Translations under genes and position numbers: made by a program
Assembly (NCBI RefSeq): GCF_027596085.1
Contig: NC_072471.1
Location: 9,382,594 to 9,446,593, forward strand
Length of the DNA: 64,000 nt
Direction: 5' to 3'
Source: Anoplopoma fimbria
Taxonomy: Eukaryota; Chordata; Actinopteri; Perciformes; Anoplopomatidae
Notes under the pieces: model-generated
Database searches by the model: none
What the model was told of the DNA's origin: nothing
The model's input: the letters and a program-made list of their open reading frames with translations, nothing else
In this document: positions 1 to 18,929 of the stretch, one piece after another
How positions within the stretch are numbered: the stretch's first letter is position 1
Layout of the letters: each line of letters starts with the position of its first letter

Positions 1-75
1 CTAATTACTCATTTAAAAATTGCATTACTTCACAAATTACTCTATAGTTAAAGTAATTAGTTACATTAATATTTT
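1..75. mobile_element. Possible dispersed-repeat fragment at the window edge
   Basis: CTAATTACTC, GCATTACTTC and AGTAATTAGTTAC are typical words of an abundant teleost repeat terminus. Only a fragment is visible and similar words recur to about 620. Confidence 0.3.
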
Positions 76-1339
76 TGGACAACAGTCACTTTAATTAAAC
101 TAGGTTTTTATCAGCAAAATGTACTTCAATAAGAACAGCAGAGGGCTTGTTCCCAGCACACATTTTGACTTATTATAGTAGGAAAAGCACAGTTATTAGG
201 TGTTACTAATAACATTAACGATGCCATGAAAATTAGAAAGTGAGCCAACATGCACAAAAGGAGAACCTTGAAACCAAAGCAGCTATGGAATGCAATCATT
301 CATTTCATTATTTACACCTGTGCATTTCAGTGAAATTGCCTTTAATGAAGAATGACTTACTGTATACATTGTATATGAATTATTGTTACCGATTTAAATG
401 TAACGTGTGCAGTTGAACTAATTTCAGTTTTTTTATCTAGTTTTTAAGAAGTTTATCTATAATAGTATATACATATATATATATCATAAGTTTCAATTTC
501 AAATTTTTTTTGCGTTTTGATTGAACATTTAAATCTGAAAAGTAACCAGTAACGTTAATGTTTCTGTCAAATATATATGACTAATGCTACAATATTTGTC
601 TCCGAAACGCAGTGAAATAACGTTAGTAGTCTAAAGTATGATAAAAAAAAATAAGTGCAGAAACTTCAACATTGCAATTAAATACAGTATGCATGAGTAA
701 CTATGCAGTATAACGTTACTGAGGTAGCGTTATTACCGCAACCGAGAGACGAGTGAGGAAACTAATATAAAATATTATAATACTATATTACCTTAACACT
801 TCATAACGCGTAAATGGGACACATTTGAGGTTACCAGAAAGTCTCTTGCTCCTCCGGGGGAGTCTACCTGTAAGGACGCCGCCTCCAGGCTGTGCGTAAA
901 CCTAACCATCACGGACACTGCAGAACTAACGTTAGACGTAATTCCCATCCAACGAGGCAAGAAGCAACCGTTGGTGGATTCATAACTGTAAAGCAACTGT
1001 TCAATTTAAACTGCAATCCATTACACTATTGATCGATGATGAATAATATATATTTTTACTCTTAAAAGTGATTCATTTGAAGGTACCTTTAAGGCCTTGC
1101 TCCTCAAGCACTTGCCCACTTGTGCAGCCAGACAGAGAGGAGCCTGCTGCTCATGTGACCATAAGGCCACCTTGACCTGCCTTGAGTTCATATTTATCAA
1201 ATAGCCAATAATTTTATTTTTGGTTTAATAGCCTACCTGATTCCTAATATTGGTTCATACGCTCCTCTTTTGGAATTGAATGTTTTATTGATATTGCGGT
1301 TCCCTGGTTTTACTACTGGTGATTTGTTTTTTTTAAAAT

Positions 1340-1411
1340 ATCCTTTCTATGCCAAGCACATTGTTATATTTGTTTTGAAAAGTGCTATATAAATAAACTT
1401 TATTATTATTT
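1340..1411 (+). mobile_element. Possible LINE/SINE 3' tail
   Basis: Ends GTGCTATATAAATAAACTTT followed by ATTATTATT, a familiar 3' end of teleost non-LTR elements. The body upstream is not recognisable. Confidence 0.35.
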
Positions 1412-2162
1412 TTAGTACAGCTAAAATAAAACTGGAACACCCCAAAGGCATGTCTTAAAACAAATGCACTGACTAAACAACAACACCAGATATGTCTGCA
1501 AATATTTAGGAGCAGTGTGCTTTGAATACAGCAACAATGCCCAAGGAGGTGTTCTTTACATTCATCAGCGGTGAAGTCACTTGGTATCAGATGCAGCTGT
1601 GCCTTATGGGAAATACCACTGTGGTTTTAATTTGGAACATTCTCATTACTTGAATAGAACTATATTTCCCCCATTTTCTCTAAACTCCGGGATCGCTTTT
1701 AGAGGGCTTCTGTGATTTTAAACTCAGAGATCCTAGAAGTGTATAGCAAACCTAACTTTTATCATACATACACACATACATGCGGGCTCTTCATTCGTCC
1801 CAGATGATTCTCTGCATTGGAAAATATCTTCCTCTTTCTTTCTATCATCGACTCCAGTGTGAGTTAATATCTGCTTCCTGACTGCTGTTGCACATCATCA
1901 TCATCTCTCTCTCTCTCTTTTGCTCACAATCTCCCACAAACACACACATACACAGACACACACATAATCACTTTCGGCATATTGTACTCCAGCGTGATCA
2001 GTTTATCTCACACTGCCTGCCCCTCTCAAAGGGTGTACCCCACTGAGAGTGTGCATGAGTGAGAGGATTAGAGGAGAGTAAAACTTTAATAATGCTGAGC
2101 TCACTAATCTGTCTGTCTGACCGCATGTCTCTCTGTGTGTCTGTCCTGCACATGCACAGTCA

Positions 2163-2281
<119 letters not shown>

Positions 2282-2352
2282 GTATGATAGGCCGTTTGAT
2301 GATGAGAGTGACTATAATTCTATTAGCAGTGCTTTAATTCTTTTATTCTGCA

Positions 2353-2640
2353 GGGGGGGGGGGGTGGCAGTCTGCAGGAAATATGATTCTGACTGAAGGG
2401 AAGAGGGAGGAGAAGGGATGGAAAAAGAAAAGGAACGAGGATGAGGAAGACGGCATGAAGAGGAGAGGGATGTGGGTGGGTGGGTGGGTAGAGGGATTTT
2501 GGTAAAAGGATGTGGAGGCAAACAGAAGGGATAAAGAAGGGGGAAACAAATACAGACAAGGAAGAGAGGAGGAAACAGGAAGAGAGGATTAAAATCTATG
2601 AGGAACAAAATAACGAGGGAAAGAGGGAAGATGAGTAAGG
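2353..2640 (+). repeat. G12 run, purine-rich tract and G-quadruplex motif
   Basis: A run of 12 G (2353-2364) is followed by about 240 bases of mostly A and G. GGGTGGGTGGGTGGG sits at 2474-2488, a one-base-loop quadruplex motif on the + strand, which is the template strand for cacna1c. Confidence 0.85.
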
Positions 2641-4419
2641 AGGGCTAGGGTGCTTAATCACGAGTGACAGGACTTAATACAATACTTAATCCATCCATCA
2701 TATGACTTTACAGCCAAGAATATTTAACACTAATTCACTCTTGTAGTATTAACAGCAATGCAGGCAATGGTGTTACTACAGACAAGGGTTTCCGCGGGTT
2801 TCAGTCAATCAGTGGCTGTCACAGTACCACAGCTAATGGTTGTAGCTGTACTTCAATCAATGTTATTAGTTCTACATAAAGGTTTTATAGCACAATACAG
2901 TATAAATACACATTAATGTGATCAAAAGCACTGCATTTTATGCCAGCTTAAGTTTTTAACTTGCCATACTAGGAAAAAAGAAAGGTGTTACTGATAACAT
3001 TAACTCTGGCTCTGTTCTATTCAATTGTCCCAGTGAGCCATGACAGTGAGCCAGCTTGAAGAATTCCTGAAAAACCTGAAACTAACGCCACAAAATAGAA
3101 TTCAGCCATCATTCATTTTATTATTTACACCTGTGTTTTTTCTTCTGTGACAAGTCAATTTGTCTTCTTAGAAAAAGAAGGGGCTCTCCTTTTCACTTCG
3201 TTGCACCTGTTAGGGTGGAATATATGCATATGATGTCTATAAAAATAAACCCTGACAGAGCTAAATGTGTATTGTGACTATAGACATTAGTCCATGTTGA
3301 TTGATAGATTTGTATATATGAGTTTCCTGCACCACTCTATGGTGCCCAGCAGATACGGGCGTACAAGACTCGGAACGACAACAACAACCAGGATGGCCAC
3401 ATGGCCAGTCAAAAACATACAGTGGTACAAATTCTATAAAGAAAGAAAATTACACAACAAAAAGGTCTCATTATAACGGGTACAGTGTTCTCTATGAATC
3501 TTAGTTAGGCAAAAATCTCCTCATTAAAGAGCCAACTCAACATATTACCCTCAGACAACCAAATCAAGTCCGGGTTGCTCAACTCATTTTTGTCAAACAA
3601 ATGATCCATATACTGTAAAGACAGCAGGCATTCGCTCTAACTGAACTTGAAGTGAACCTAATCGAGCCGATCTTCAGTGTGAACTGAACTGCAGACTGTA
3701 ATGAGCTGAGATATAAACTTAAGTCAGTGGAGCTGTTATCTACTTAATGATAAAGAGTGGGGACAGATGCTATCACTGCAACTCCAAGCTCTGCCGTAAA
3801 ATGTCACCTGTACTCACAGAGACACACACACACAGACACCTAGAGTATGCTTCAAGTTGTCCTTTTTCATATTGCTTACCAACACAATACAGTTCCAGTA
3901 TAAACCACAGCGGCAAAAAAATTCATCACCGATGGATTTTAAAAGAGAGAATTCCAACTTCTTAAATCCTTTGTCCCTCTGCTCATTTAATTGGCTCTAC
4001 CAGATAACGGACAGTCAAGGGGACCAATCAGATTATCCTTCCCCAAATCAGTCCCTCACATCATCTCCTCTACATGCCCTTCTCCTCCTCTCCTTCTCTC
4101 TCTTTCTTCACTCACGTCCGCCTCATTTCTTCCTCTCTGCCTCCGTCTGCTTTTCCTTCTCCTTTGCTCGTCCCAACAGGGATCTATTTGGGTGGACAGT
4201 GATGATGCAATTATCAGTCAATTAACTGATGATGACACCTGATCAGACGCTAATTAATGGGGGATGCACACAGGCAGCCACACACACTGAGGGCCCACAC
4301 TTTGCCACAGCTCTAATTCAAAATATTAAAAAAAAAGAAAAATCTTATTAACAGCCTAACTGAGGTCTGGAAAATTGGGCCTAACCAATGGTCTTTTTTT
4401 CTATTTGGATTTGGATCCC

Positions 4420-4510
4420 ACACACTAATTCACACACACTGATTCACACACACTGATTCACACACACTGATCCGTTCACACACACTGATCCGTTCACACA
4501 CTCACACACA
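4420..4510 (+). repeat. CA-rich minisatellite
   Basis: Tandem units of CACACACACTGATTCA followed by CACACACTGATCCGTT variants; about five units. Confidence 0.85.
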
Positions 4511-4559
4511 CAGCATTCCCTTCGTCTGCCATCCCTGCTGAATCGTCGTTATTTTTGAA

Positions 4560-4950
4560 AGATGACCTCCTCTGCTACTGTACCTCCCTTCCTTCCTCCT
4601 CCCCTCTAGTTCTTTATCCTCCTCTTCTTCCCCCTTATCTTTGTGAAACCCTTCATCCCTCTCTCCCTCCTATCTCTTCCTCCCTCTCCCCAACATACTT
4701 ACTCCTTCTCTTCTTCTCGCCTCTTTTCTCTCTAATCTATACAGCTGTCACTCCCTCCATTGACTCTCCAGCAGCGGACAAGTTCATTTTCAGCCACGCA
4801 CCTTTCCTCCTTTCCTCCATCAATCTACCCCTCCTCATCTCCCCATTTTTCTCCATCTCTCTTGCTTCGCTGCTTCCCACTCTTTTTCCCATCACTTCCC
4901 TCTCTGTCATTTTCAAATATCTGACAATTATTCTTCCCCTTATTCTCTAA
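4560..4950 (+). repeat. Pyrimidine-rich tract
   Basis: About 390 bases dominated by C and T (CCTCC, CTCTT) without a clean repeat unit. Open frames across it are compositional. Confidence 0.7.
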
Positions 4951-5472
4951 CATCCATTTAGCCGGAAAGAAGCAGCTAGTCCATCGCCGGTCTGACGCAC
5001 GATACCGTTGCTTCGTTACGACTGCTTTCAGACTCTGATTTAGACTCAAATAATTAACATAAAACGGCATAATGGATGGGAACTCTTGTTCCATTATTTT
5101 GCATAAAAATGATTGCCGCTGCTTCCATGTTTTGCAGTGCTCCATTGACATCCCATCATGCTTAACCCTCATTATCATTGTCCTCGTAAATACCGGTTGT
5201 GAGCCTTATATTATTTTTATCTAATTTATGTGTCATCCACTCACTCACAGTGTATGCACAGATCCAGAAGCAGTCTAAAATGCTTGTCTGTATCAGTCGT
5301 GTACATGTGCATGAATATTTCAGGCTCCGTACCCCGCGTGTGTCTGCATATGTGTGTGTGTCATCATTTGTGTCTCTCTCTCTCTCTCGCTTTCTCCATA
5401 TGTGCCCATTATCCGGCCGAGTGAGCAAACCACACAGACACACCTGCTCCCCACAACGCACACACATGCACA

Positions 5473-5473
<1 letters not shown>

Positions 5474-5508
<35 letters not shown>
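5474..5508. repeat. (AC)n microsatellite
   Basis: 35-bp pure array within a longer CA-rich stretch (5435-5550). Confidence 0.95.
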
Positions 5509-5510
<2 letters not shown>

Positions 5511-5550
5511 AGCTCACACCACACACTTGCACATATACACACCTGCTCCC

Positions 5551-11877
<6,327 letters not shown>

Positions 11878-12524
11878 TGTTCTCAGAGGACCAGATATAC
11901 GGACCCAGAGACAAGTTGTGGTCTGACATACAACACATCAGGGAGCGATGAAGCGAAGCACACGTGTGGTAATGTCTTTGTGCGTTTCAAAGCGGAGACG
12001 ACACACAATGTATGTCCCCGCGCTGTAAAACGTCCTCCGAGTGATTTTGTAAAAAAAGTGTGTGCACATCCGTGAGCACGCCTGTGATTAATTGGCGAGA
12101 CAACAAAGCAATAAAACGCTAATGAATGTGCTCTCAAAGTTCGACAATCTGGCATAGCCACAGTCTCAGAGGGAGCGTTTAGTTTATGACTCAGGCCCTA
12201 CCAACCCTGCACATCCCCCTCCAGCAGATTTGGGGCCAGGGGTGGGAACTACACACCTTTTTTAATTTAACTTTGTGCAACAGACAGTCAGTTATAATAA
12301 AAGAAAATCTGAAAAAGGCTTTTTAAAAGGAACAGGATGAACAATATGATTGCAGTCTTACTTGACTCTCAAACTTGACTTTTTAAAGATGATAAATACT
12401 ATTGTGAATATTATTGAATACAATATCAAATAGACAACAATCCTAGTTGAATTCTCTGACACTCTCTTGTATCTTTCTTACTTTAACCTTTCACTTACTA
12501 ACTGTTTGTTTGGGGATTTTAGGA

Positions 12525-12840
12525 TAGATTTTAAAGATTTATTGGTAAATTTGAAGCCATTTCATGGTCTGGGTCCAGGTTATCTAGAGGTTACACACTA
12601 CCAAATTGTCTTCCGCTCAAGGTCCCACACTCAAAAACCTGCTGTTCATACACCTACAGTGGGCTGAATGGTCGAATGAAAGGTGCATTTTCTGTCAAGA
12701 GCTTCTTTTAAATCACTTCTTAGAACTCTTCATATTGCCTTATTTACTCCTCATTTGATCTTTATGTATTATGTCTTGTTTCAATGATATTGCAGTTTGC
12801 CGCTTTTCAATCTGTAAGTGTTTTATGTGAAGCACTTAAT
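12525..12840 (+). mobile_element. Possible degenerate LINE C-terminal remnant
   Basis: A frame reads LKPFHGLGPGYLEVTHYQI near 12550-12608, resembling the segment after reverse transcriptase in fish L2/Rex-type elements (K.LHGLAPSYL). The downstream TGTAAGTGTTTTATGTGAAG resembles their 3' UTR. Weak and short. Confidence 0.35.
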
Positions 12841-13817
12841 GTTCGAGTGACATAAGGTTTGTACATTTCAGCCCAAAACTGACCCATCAAATTAACATAT
12901 AGTGTACACATTATCTGATCACATTCACTCTTTACTGGTAGAAGTATTTCATCTCTACAAATGACAAGACTTGACAAACACACACTAACCATTGAGTGGC
13001 AGCTGAGCAGCAGATAATGTAATTGATTGCAAAAAGAAAAAAAAGTGTATAAAAATATATGGATAAGGGCCTCAAAAGCGCTATATCATACACAATACAC
13101 CAAGGTACATATTCACATTTGAATCTGTGAATGTGCAATTATGTTGGTTGTTTATGCAGATTGTTACTGTTGTGTGCATTTTACCGACATCATCATATTC
13201 TACAATCATTTAAAATCCAGTGTTTTATTCTACATTAGCTGGATTTTACCATTGATTGATGTGTATTTCAACAAATCCTGACAAAATAGAGCCGACACAT
13301 GACAAATCTCATGTGAAATTACTCAACAAAGATTAGCAAAATGTTTGACTGACAAATACAAAGCATCTAACAGGGTTTTGGTGTTTTTTCAGATTTATAG
13401 TTCTGAGGCTTAACGGATGCTGAGTTTTTTTTTACAGCTCAGCCCCTCCCTGGTCTTTATACTGCCCCCCTACTGGGACGTGTGGGGCCTGGGCAACGGA
13501 AGAAGAAATCAAACACCGCTTTGATGAGAGTTTGGCTGCAGACTGAAAAAAGCATGTGTGTGTATGTGTATGTGTGTGTTTATGGATATAAATACATCAG
13601 AGAGCACTGAAGTGGAGCACAAAGGGCACTCTGCGACACAAACTCGCATACCACCCACATTTATACTCACGCAGAAAAATAATGGTAGAAATGACACGAC
13701 AAAATATATGATGATTGGAAGGATTAGTGACGAGGAGGAAGGACAGTAGAGGAGAGGACATATGTTGAGTGGGTGGACAAGCAGGGATGGCAGGGAAGGG
13801 GGTACGACTGGCAAAAA

Positions 13818-13818
<1 letters not shown>

Positions 13819-13855
<37 letters not shown>
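13819..13855. repeat. (CA)n microsatellite
   Basis: 37-bp array. Confidence 0.95.
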
Positions 13856-13857
<2 letters not shown>

Positions 13858-14044
13858 ACACAATCACACATGCAAGTCTCTCTGCCATCTGCAGTGCTTG
13901 CCACCTTGCCAGTCGTCCCATCCAACCGAACCTCACTAACCCTTTTAATCTCTTTCCCCAGATTTTTAACACCCTTGCTGTCCTACTCTTGCATGTCTAC
14001 CTCTTGTGTCTTGTAAAATACCTGAGTAGCACTGATGTGTGCAG

Positions 14045-14077
14045 ACGAGTGTCCATACTGTATGTATGGACACTCGT
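14045..14077. repeat. Perfect 14-bp hairpin
   Basis: ACGAGTGTCCATAC at 14045-14058 is the exact reverse complement of 14064-14077, with a five-base TGTAT loop. It lies 11 bases before a long TG array. Confidence 0.9.
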
Positions 14078-14086
14078 GCATGCATG

Positions 14087-14088
<2 letters not shown>

Positions 14089-14171
<83 letters not shown>
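14089..14171. repeat. (TG)n microsatellite
   Basis: 83-bp array. Confidence 0.97.
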
Positions 14172-14173
<2 letters not shown>

Positions 14174-14535
14174 CTCCTCAGTGTGCAGGGACCTCTCATG
14201 GCTACAATGAGCTAATGAGCTCCATTTAAATCCAGCCCCTCTGATTCTTCCTCTCGCCCAGTTTTCTCGGCCCCTGGGGCCGTTCCCTGCTCTGGCCTGG
14301 AAACTGCGGCGCGGCAGCGGCCATTTTATTATTATATTCCTTTTGGCTCATTAGAAACAAGCTGCTGAACCAACATGCATGTCTCCGTGAATCAGTATCA
14401 GACTAATAGATGACTGGTGTACGTGTGTTTGCGTATGTGTTGAAGCGTTTGACTAAATAGTCGTGTGTAGTGTCTGTGTGTGTTTGTGTTTGTCTGAGGA
14501 TTCATGATTCTGTGTGTATTTGTCTGTACTGGTGT

Positions 14536-14542
<7 letters not shown>

Positions 14543-14619
<77 letters not shown>
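14543..14619. repeat. (TG)n microsatellite
   Basis: 77-bp array, preceded by an interrupted GT-rich lead from about 14463. Confidence 0.97.
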
Positions 14620-14624
<5 letters not shown>

Positions 14625-14993
14625 AAGCATCACTAGCTTATGGATGAGTCATCTTCAAGCGCTCCAGTAGCATCATCTTTCTTTCGTCGCACATCTAACT
14701 TTCCATTTTCACACTTTTCTCTGATTCTCTCTCTCAGCGTTTTTGCCTTCACTTTGTTTTGTTTCTCTTTTCTCTGTCACACGAAAAAGTTACAGCAGCC
14801 AAACCAACCTAGCCCCTCCTACAGAGTAATCAAAATGTTTGGTTGAGATCATGTGTGCTGGTTTCTTTTATCCGCATTTTACATGGTCGTCACCTTGCCT
14901 CAAGCACATGATGTATTTCTAGGACCACACACACACACACGAACACACACAGGCATAATAGGAATCTATTCAACAGGGTAGTAATAGTTCTTT

Positions 14994-15372
14994 GAAGGAA
15001 TAATTCCACATTTAAGGAAGTAGGTTTATTTGCTTTTTTTGCTGAGTTAGAAGAATATTGATACCCCTTCTGGTAAAAATGAAGCTAAAGGTAGCTGCCG
15101 TTGGCTTAGCTCAGCACCGGGTCAAACAGCTGTCTCTGTCCAAAGGTCAATGGTTATGTCATTCTGAGGTTACTAGGCAACCAGTGGGGACAACAAGTTA
15201 GCTATCTGTTTCCAGTCTTTATGCTAAGCTAAGCAAACTGTCCTCTAGCTGTATAGCTTTTTATCTGCCATACGGATCTGAGACTGCTATTGATCGTCTC
15301 ATTTAACTCCGGGCAAGAAAGTGAATAGGTGCATTAGTATATGTTATAATTTTTTCAGTTTTTCTCCTTTAA
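14994..15372. mobile_element. Fold-back (MITE-like) dispersed repeat
   Basis: The ends are imperfect inverted repeats of about 80 bases: GAAGGAATAATTCCACATTT at the left, and a right end reading, in reverse, TTAAAGGAG and CTTTCTTGCCCGGAGTTA, matching the left CTTTTTTTGCTGAGTTA. The middle (TTTATGCTAAGCTAAGC) is familiar from a very common teleost repeat. The transposon superfamily is not assigned. Confidence 0.5.
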
Positions 15373-15440
15373 GATAAGATAAGCTAGGCTACACCTTTAT
15401 TGATCCCCAGTGGGGAAGTTCAATTCGCTTAATTGGACGT
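15366..15440 (-). mobile_element. Non-LTR element 3' tail, antisense
   Basis: On the minus strand the sequence reads GAACTTCCCCACTGGGGATC, then AATAAAGG and a TATCTTATC tail, the usual 3' end of a fish LINE or its SINE partner. The 5' limit is not clear; homology may extend to about 15610. Confidence 0.5.
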
Positions 15441-16628
15441 TTAAAATTATAGTACCAGTTTTTATGAGACACAAACACCAGACCCCTAGTGATCCGTTTT
15501 CTAACTGCAGATTGCACGAAAATAAAAATGTTGTCGATTTTTGAAAAATGCAAAATCATACACTGAAACCTAAAAATAAAGAAAATACTCAACAACAACA
15601 ACAACATGACAACATTTCACCACAACACATCAAATCATCAGCTCAAACCCGCAGTCATCTAGTGGTGGTGAATCAATTTAAAAACTATTTTAGGTACTGT
15701 CATGTGTTTACTGCTCCACATCAAGCCTATCATTTACTGTAAGTGATGCTTTGTTATACTTTGAAATACCAAAGACAAATTAAAAACACACACACAAAAT
15801 TCTTTGCACGTGTACACACACAGAGCGCAGGGGATCTGTGCCTGTTTTCAAGGAGGCTTCTGCAATCGAATAGTGCCGAAATGGGGTGACAATGAATATT
15901 GTCTCTTTGGAGCATTTTCAGCACAGAGTTGGAGGTCAGGGCAAAATACCTCCTGCCTGAAGTTGCGTGTGTTCCCCTGCTTTTACAAATTTTCCTGAAA
16001 ACCACAATGTGTCAGTACGAGTTATGTATGTGTGTGTGACTAAGTGGTTCTATGTTTCAATCAACAACAAACGGCTTTTCATTTACCGCTCATGCGCAAG
16101 CCTGTAACACACACTTACGCACAGAGAAATTGTACCTCATGACTGCCAGTACTTCTGAGTCATTAAGCTATTAGATAGCTGGCCACGAACTGACTTCTTT
16201 CTTTCCTGCATTCCTCCTTTCATAACCAAAGGGTCTCACTGTAAACATTTAGACTAAAGTGCCATCAGCTTAGCCATCTCGCACCGCGCTTTCATCACTT
16301 TGTATGGAGGCCTGTGTGTGTTTAAAGTTTACACTATTCTCCGCTTTTGTGTTCTTTCTTTCTCTCCACTTGGCATGAGTTGGGAAAATTGATAAAACAC
16401 ACACATGCACAGGGTGAAGTATTTCCCAGAGGCATCCGTAAACTAAAGCGGTATTGGTATGACGAAGCAGCGTTTCCACTGGAATTCGACACTTCCAGTC
16501 AGAAAAAATGTGGAATACTGGGAAGCCATGTGGCATTTTGAAACTGGAAATGTTCCCAGACTGCCTGTGGGAGGGGGAGCATCGGGAAATCAGGGAAAAC
16601 CACAAACTACTGTGGATACTAATGGTTA

Positions 16629-16675
16629 GAAGAGAAGAGGAGAAGAGGAGAAGAGGAGAAAGAGAAGAGAACTTC
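16629..16675 (+). repeat. GAAGAG-type purine minisatellite
   Basis: Repeats of AGAAGAGG and similar units, about five copies. Confidence 0.75.
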
Positions 16676-17182
16676 AGCTACTCGATGAGGTAAAATCCAT
16701 TCAATCGAACTTAATAGACAAAATGTGACAGCAATTCTTCAATTGAGTACCAAAAAACATAAAAGTAAAGAGGCTGCTGTATAGTCAATAGCCCAGACTA
16801 AACTGTTGCATAAGTCTTTTTTTTTTTCTTCAGCATAATAGCTTTCCCATTCAAGACATTTTTCTCCTCTTCAAGGTATAAACTGTAAGATTGGTAGTTT
16901 GACCTCTGAGTGCTCTGTATTTATCTGCTCTGTCTGGTCCTGTGCAGGGCTTTAGTACATCGACTGTGTTTTAGTGGAAGGCATAAGCTTGCTCAGCATC
17001 ATCCTGACAGCATTGTAAAGCAGTGGATGCAGCACACACAGAGGTCAACCTTCCAACAGTCTAGTCTGCTGCACTGTAGTGAGCCGATTGAAGGGCTTAC
17101 CGCCAGAAAAGTTTGGGAATTACTCCAAGGCTTTTAAGGAAGTTTGAGACGGGAAAAGAAATTCAAAGACTTATGAAGGGAT

Positions 17183-17184
<2 letters not shown>

Positions 17185-17280
<96 letters not shown>

Positions 17281-17293
17281 GTGTGTGTGTGTG
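17185..17293. repeat. (TG)n microsatellite
   Basis: About 95 pure bases, one TT interruption near 17280, then a short second run. Confidence 0.96.
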
Positions 17294-17299
17294 GTCACC

Positions 17300-18240
17300 A
17301 TAATGATGTAACAACATACAGCACTAGACCACAACACCCATTGTGGCCTCTGACCTCTAAACCTCAGCATCCTCTCCTCATATGATGAATGACCCAACGT
17401 GTCATTGCATTATTTGTGTTAAGGGGATAAAAAGGCAAAGTTTACAAAACAAGTTTTCTAAATGTTCATGATTTAATTAGCAAATAAAGCATTAACTTAT
17501 TAAATATAGGCACATTTAGATGCATGCATGTCCACAACAAAAATCTAAACAATAATTCTTAGTTTTGCCTAGTTTTTAGCAATAAAATGTTCTATAAATC
17601 AGGATATGAATGGTATATGATCAAAACCAAGACTTCAGAATATAGATACGAATGAAACTGGAAAGTTTGGTGTATGTAAGTGCTACTGACATGGAAAGGG
17701 CTCATTTTGATAAAACAGGCTTTACAGATATGTATATAGAATAGATATCACCATGATAAGTTGATTACTTACATTGAGACAATTGTTTTCTGAAAGTTTA
17801 TGTTTAAATATACAAATAATGCCATATAACTTTTTCCAAAAGAAGACCAAAATCTCAAAATTGACCAGTTCATGAAAAACAATGTAAGCTGCCTTGGGTG
17901 TCTCGCCTACAGGACTTCAATTAGCGGAACAAACTCTTGTGCTGCAAGAAATTTAAAACACCCTCAAAAGAGACAAATTGCATTACCGAACCATATCTTG
18001 AGTTTAGCTAAAAAAATTAAAAATTAAAAAAAGGATAATTCTACAGCTTTAGACATTGTTCCTCCAAATTAATACAATTTTGCTCTTTGTTCTGCAGTTA
18101 AACTGCCGGCTGCACCTCTTGTAAGGGCACTCTTAATGTGTCATGAACAAGCAATAAATAATTAGCTTTGTTGTTGTGAGTTATCGATAATTTGTTGGGC
18201 CTTTCAGTGTGACTCACTAAAACGGTGCGTGACAGCAAGT
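17300..18240. other. Intronic stretch without recognised features
   Basis: AT-rich, with no repeat or coding signal recognised. Confidence 0.6.
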
Positions 18241-18570
18241 AAAGGCAGAGTGAAAGAGAGAGCAGGAGAAGAGCAAAAAGAGAGAAAAAGAGAGGATGAC
18301 AGACAGGTAGAAATAGAGACAAGACAGATCGGATGAAGAACAAGCGGAAGAGCAACGAAGAGACAGAGAGACTGTAAAGAGGGACTAAGTTTAGCTCTCC
18401 CCTAAGGACTCCTCTCAGGTTCCTCTGCTCTTTCCATTGTCCTCCTCTCCTCTCTTTCTTCCTCATCTCCTCCTTTTTTCAATCCATCACAAAATAATTA
18501 ACTTTCTATAAGTGAAATTAATTCCGCTAATTGGGTTTAAAGGTATTTTTGGACTCTGGCAGAAAAAAGG

Positions 18571-18576
<6 letters not shown>

Positions 18577-18614
<38 letters not shown>
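18577..18614. repeat. (GA)n microsatellite
   Basis: 38-bp array just after a purine-rich stretch that begins near 18240. Confidence 0.95.
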
Positions 18615-18618
<4 letters not shown>

Positions 18619-18929
18619 TAAAGAGTTTCTGTGTGAGTGAGTGTGTGGTGGTAGGGGAGAATTGGTACCTGTTCACCCAATCATGTCACGACAGGGAGGA
18701 TGTGACCTCGCCAAGCAGGAAGTGAACTTGGTGAACTTCCTGACCGAATTGGAAGAAATTGAGATGTTGGGCGGAAGGATGCTGACAATGAACGATCTCT
18801 GTTTGTGTCATTTTTCTCATTACCAAGCTCTAGATATGTTTTTTTACTCCTTTCTCCTCTGTTTTCGACCTTTTTACCTCGTGCTGCATGTGATCGTGTT
18901 TATGGATTTGAAAAAAAGTGCATGTCTTT

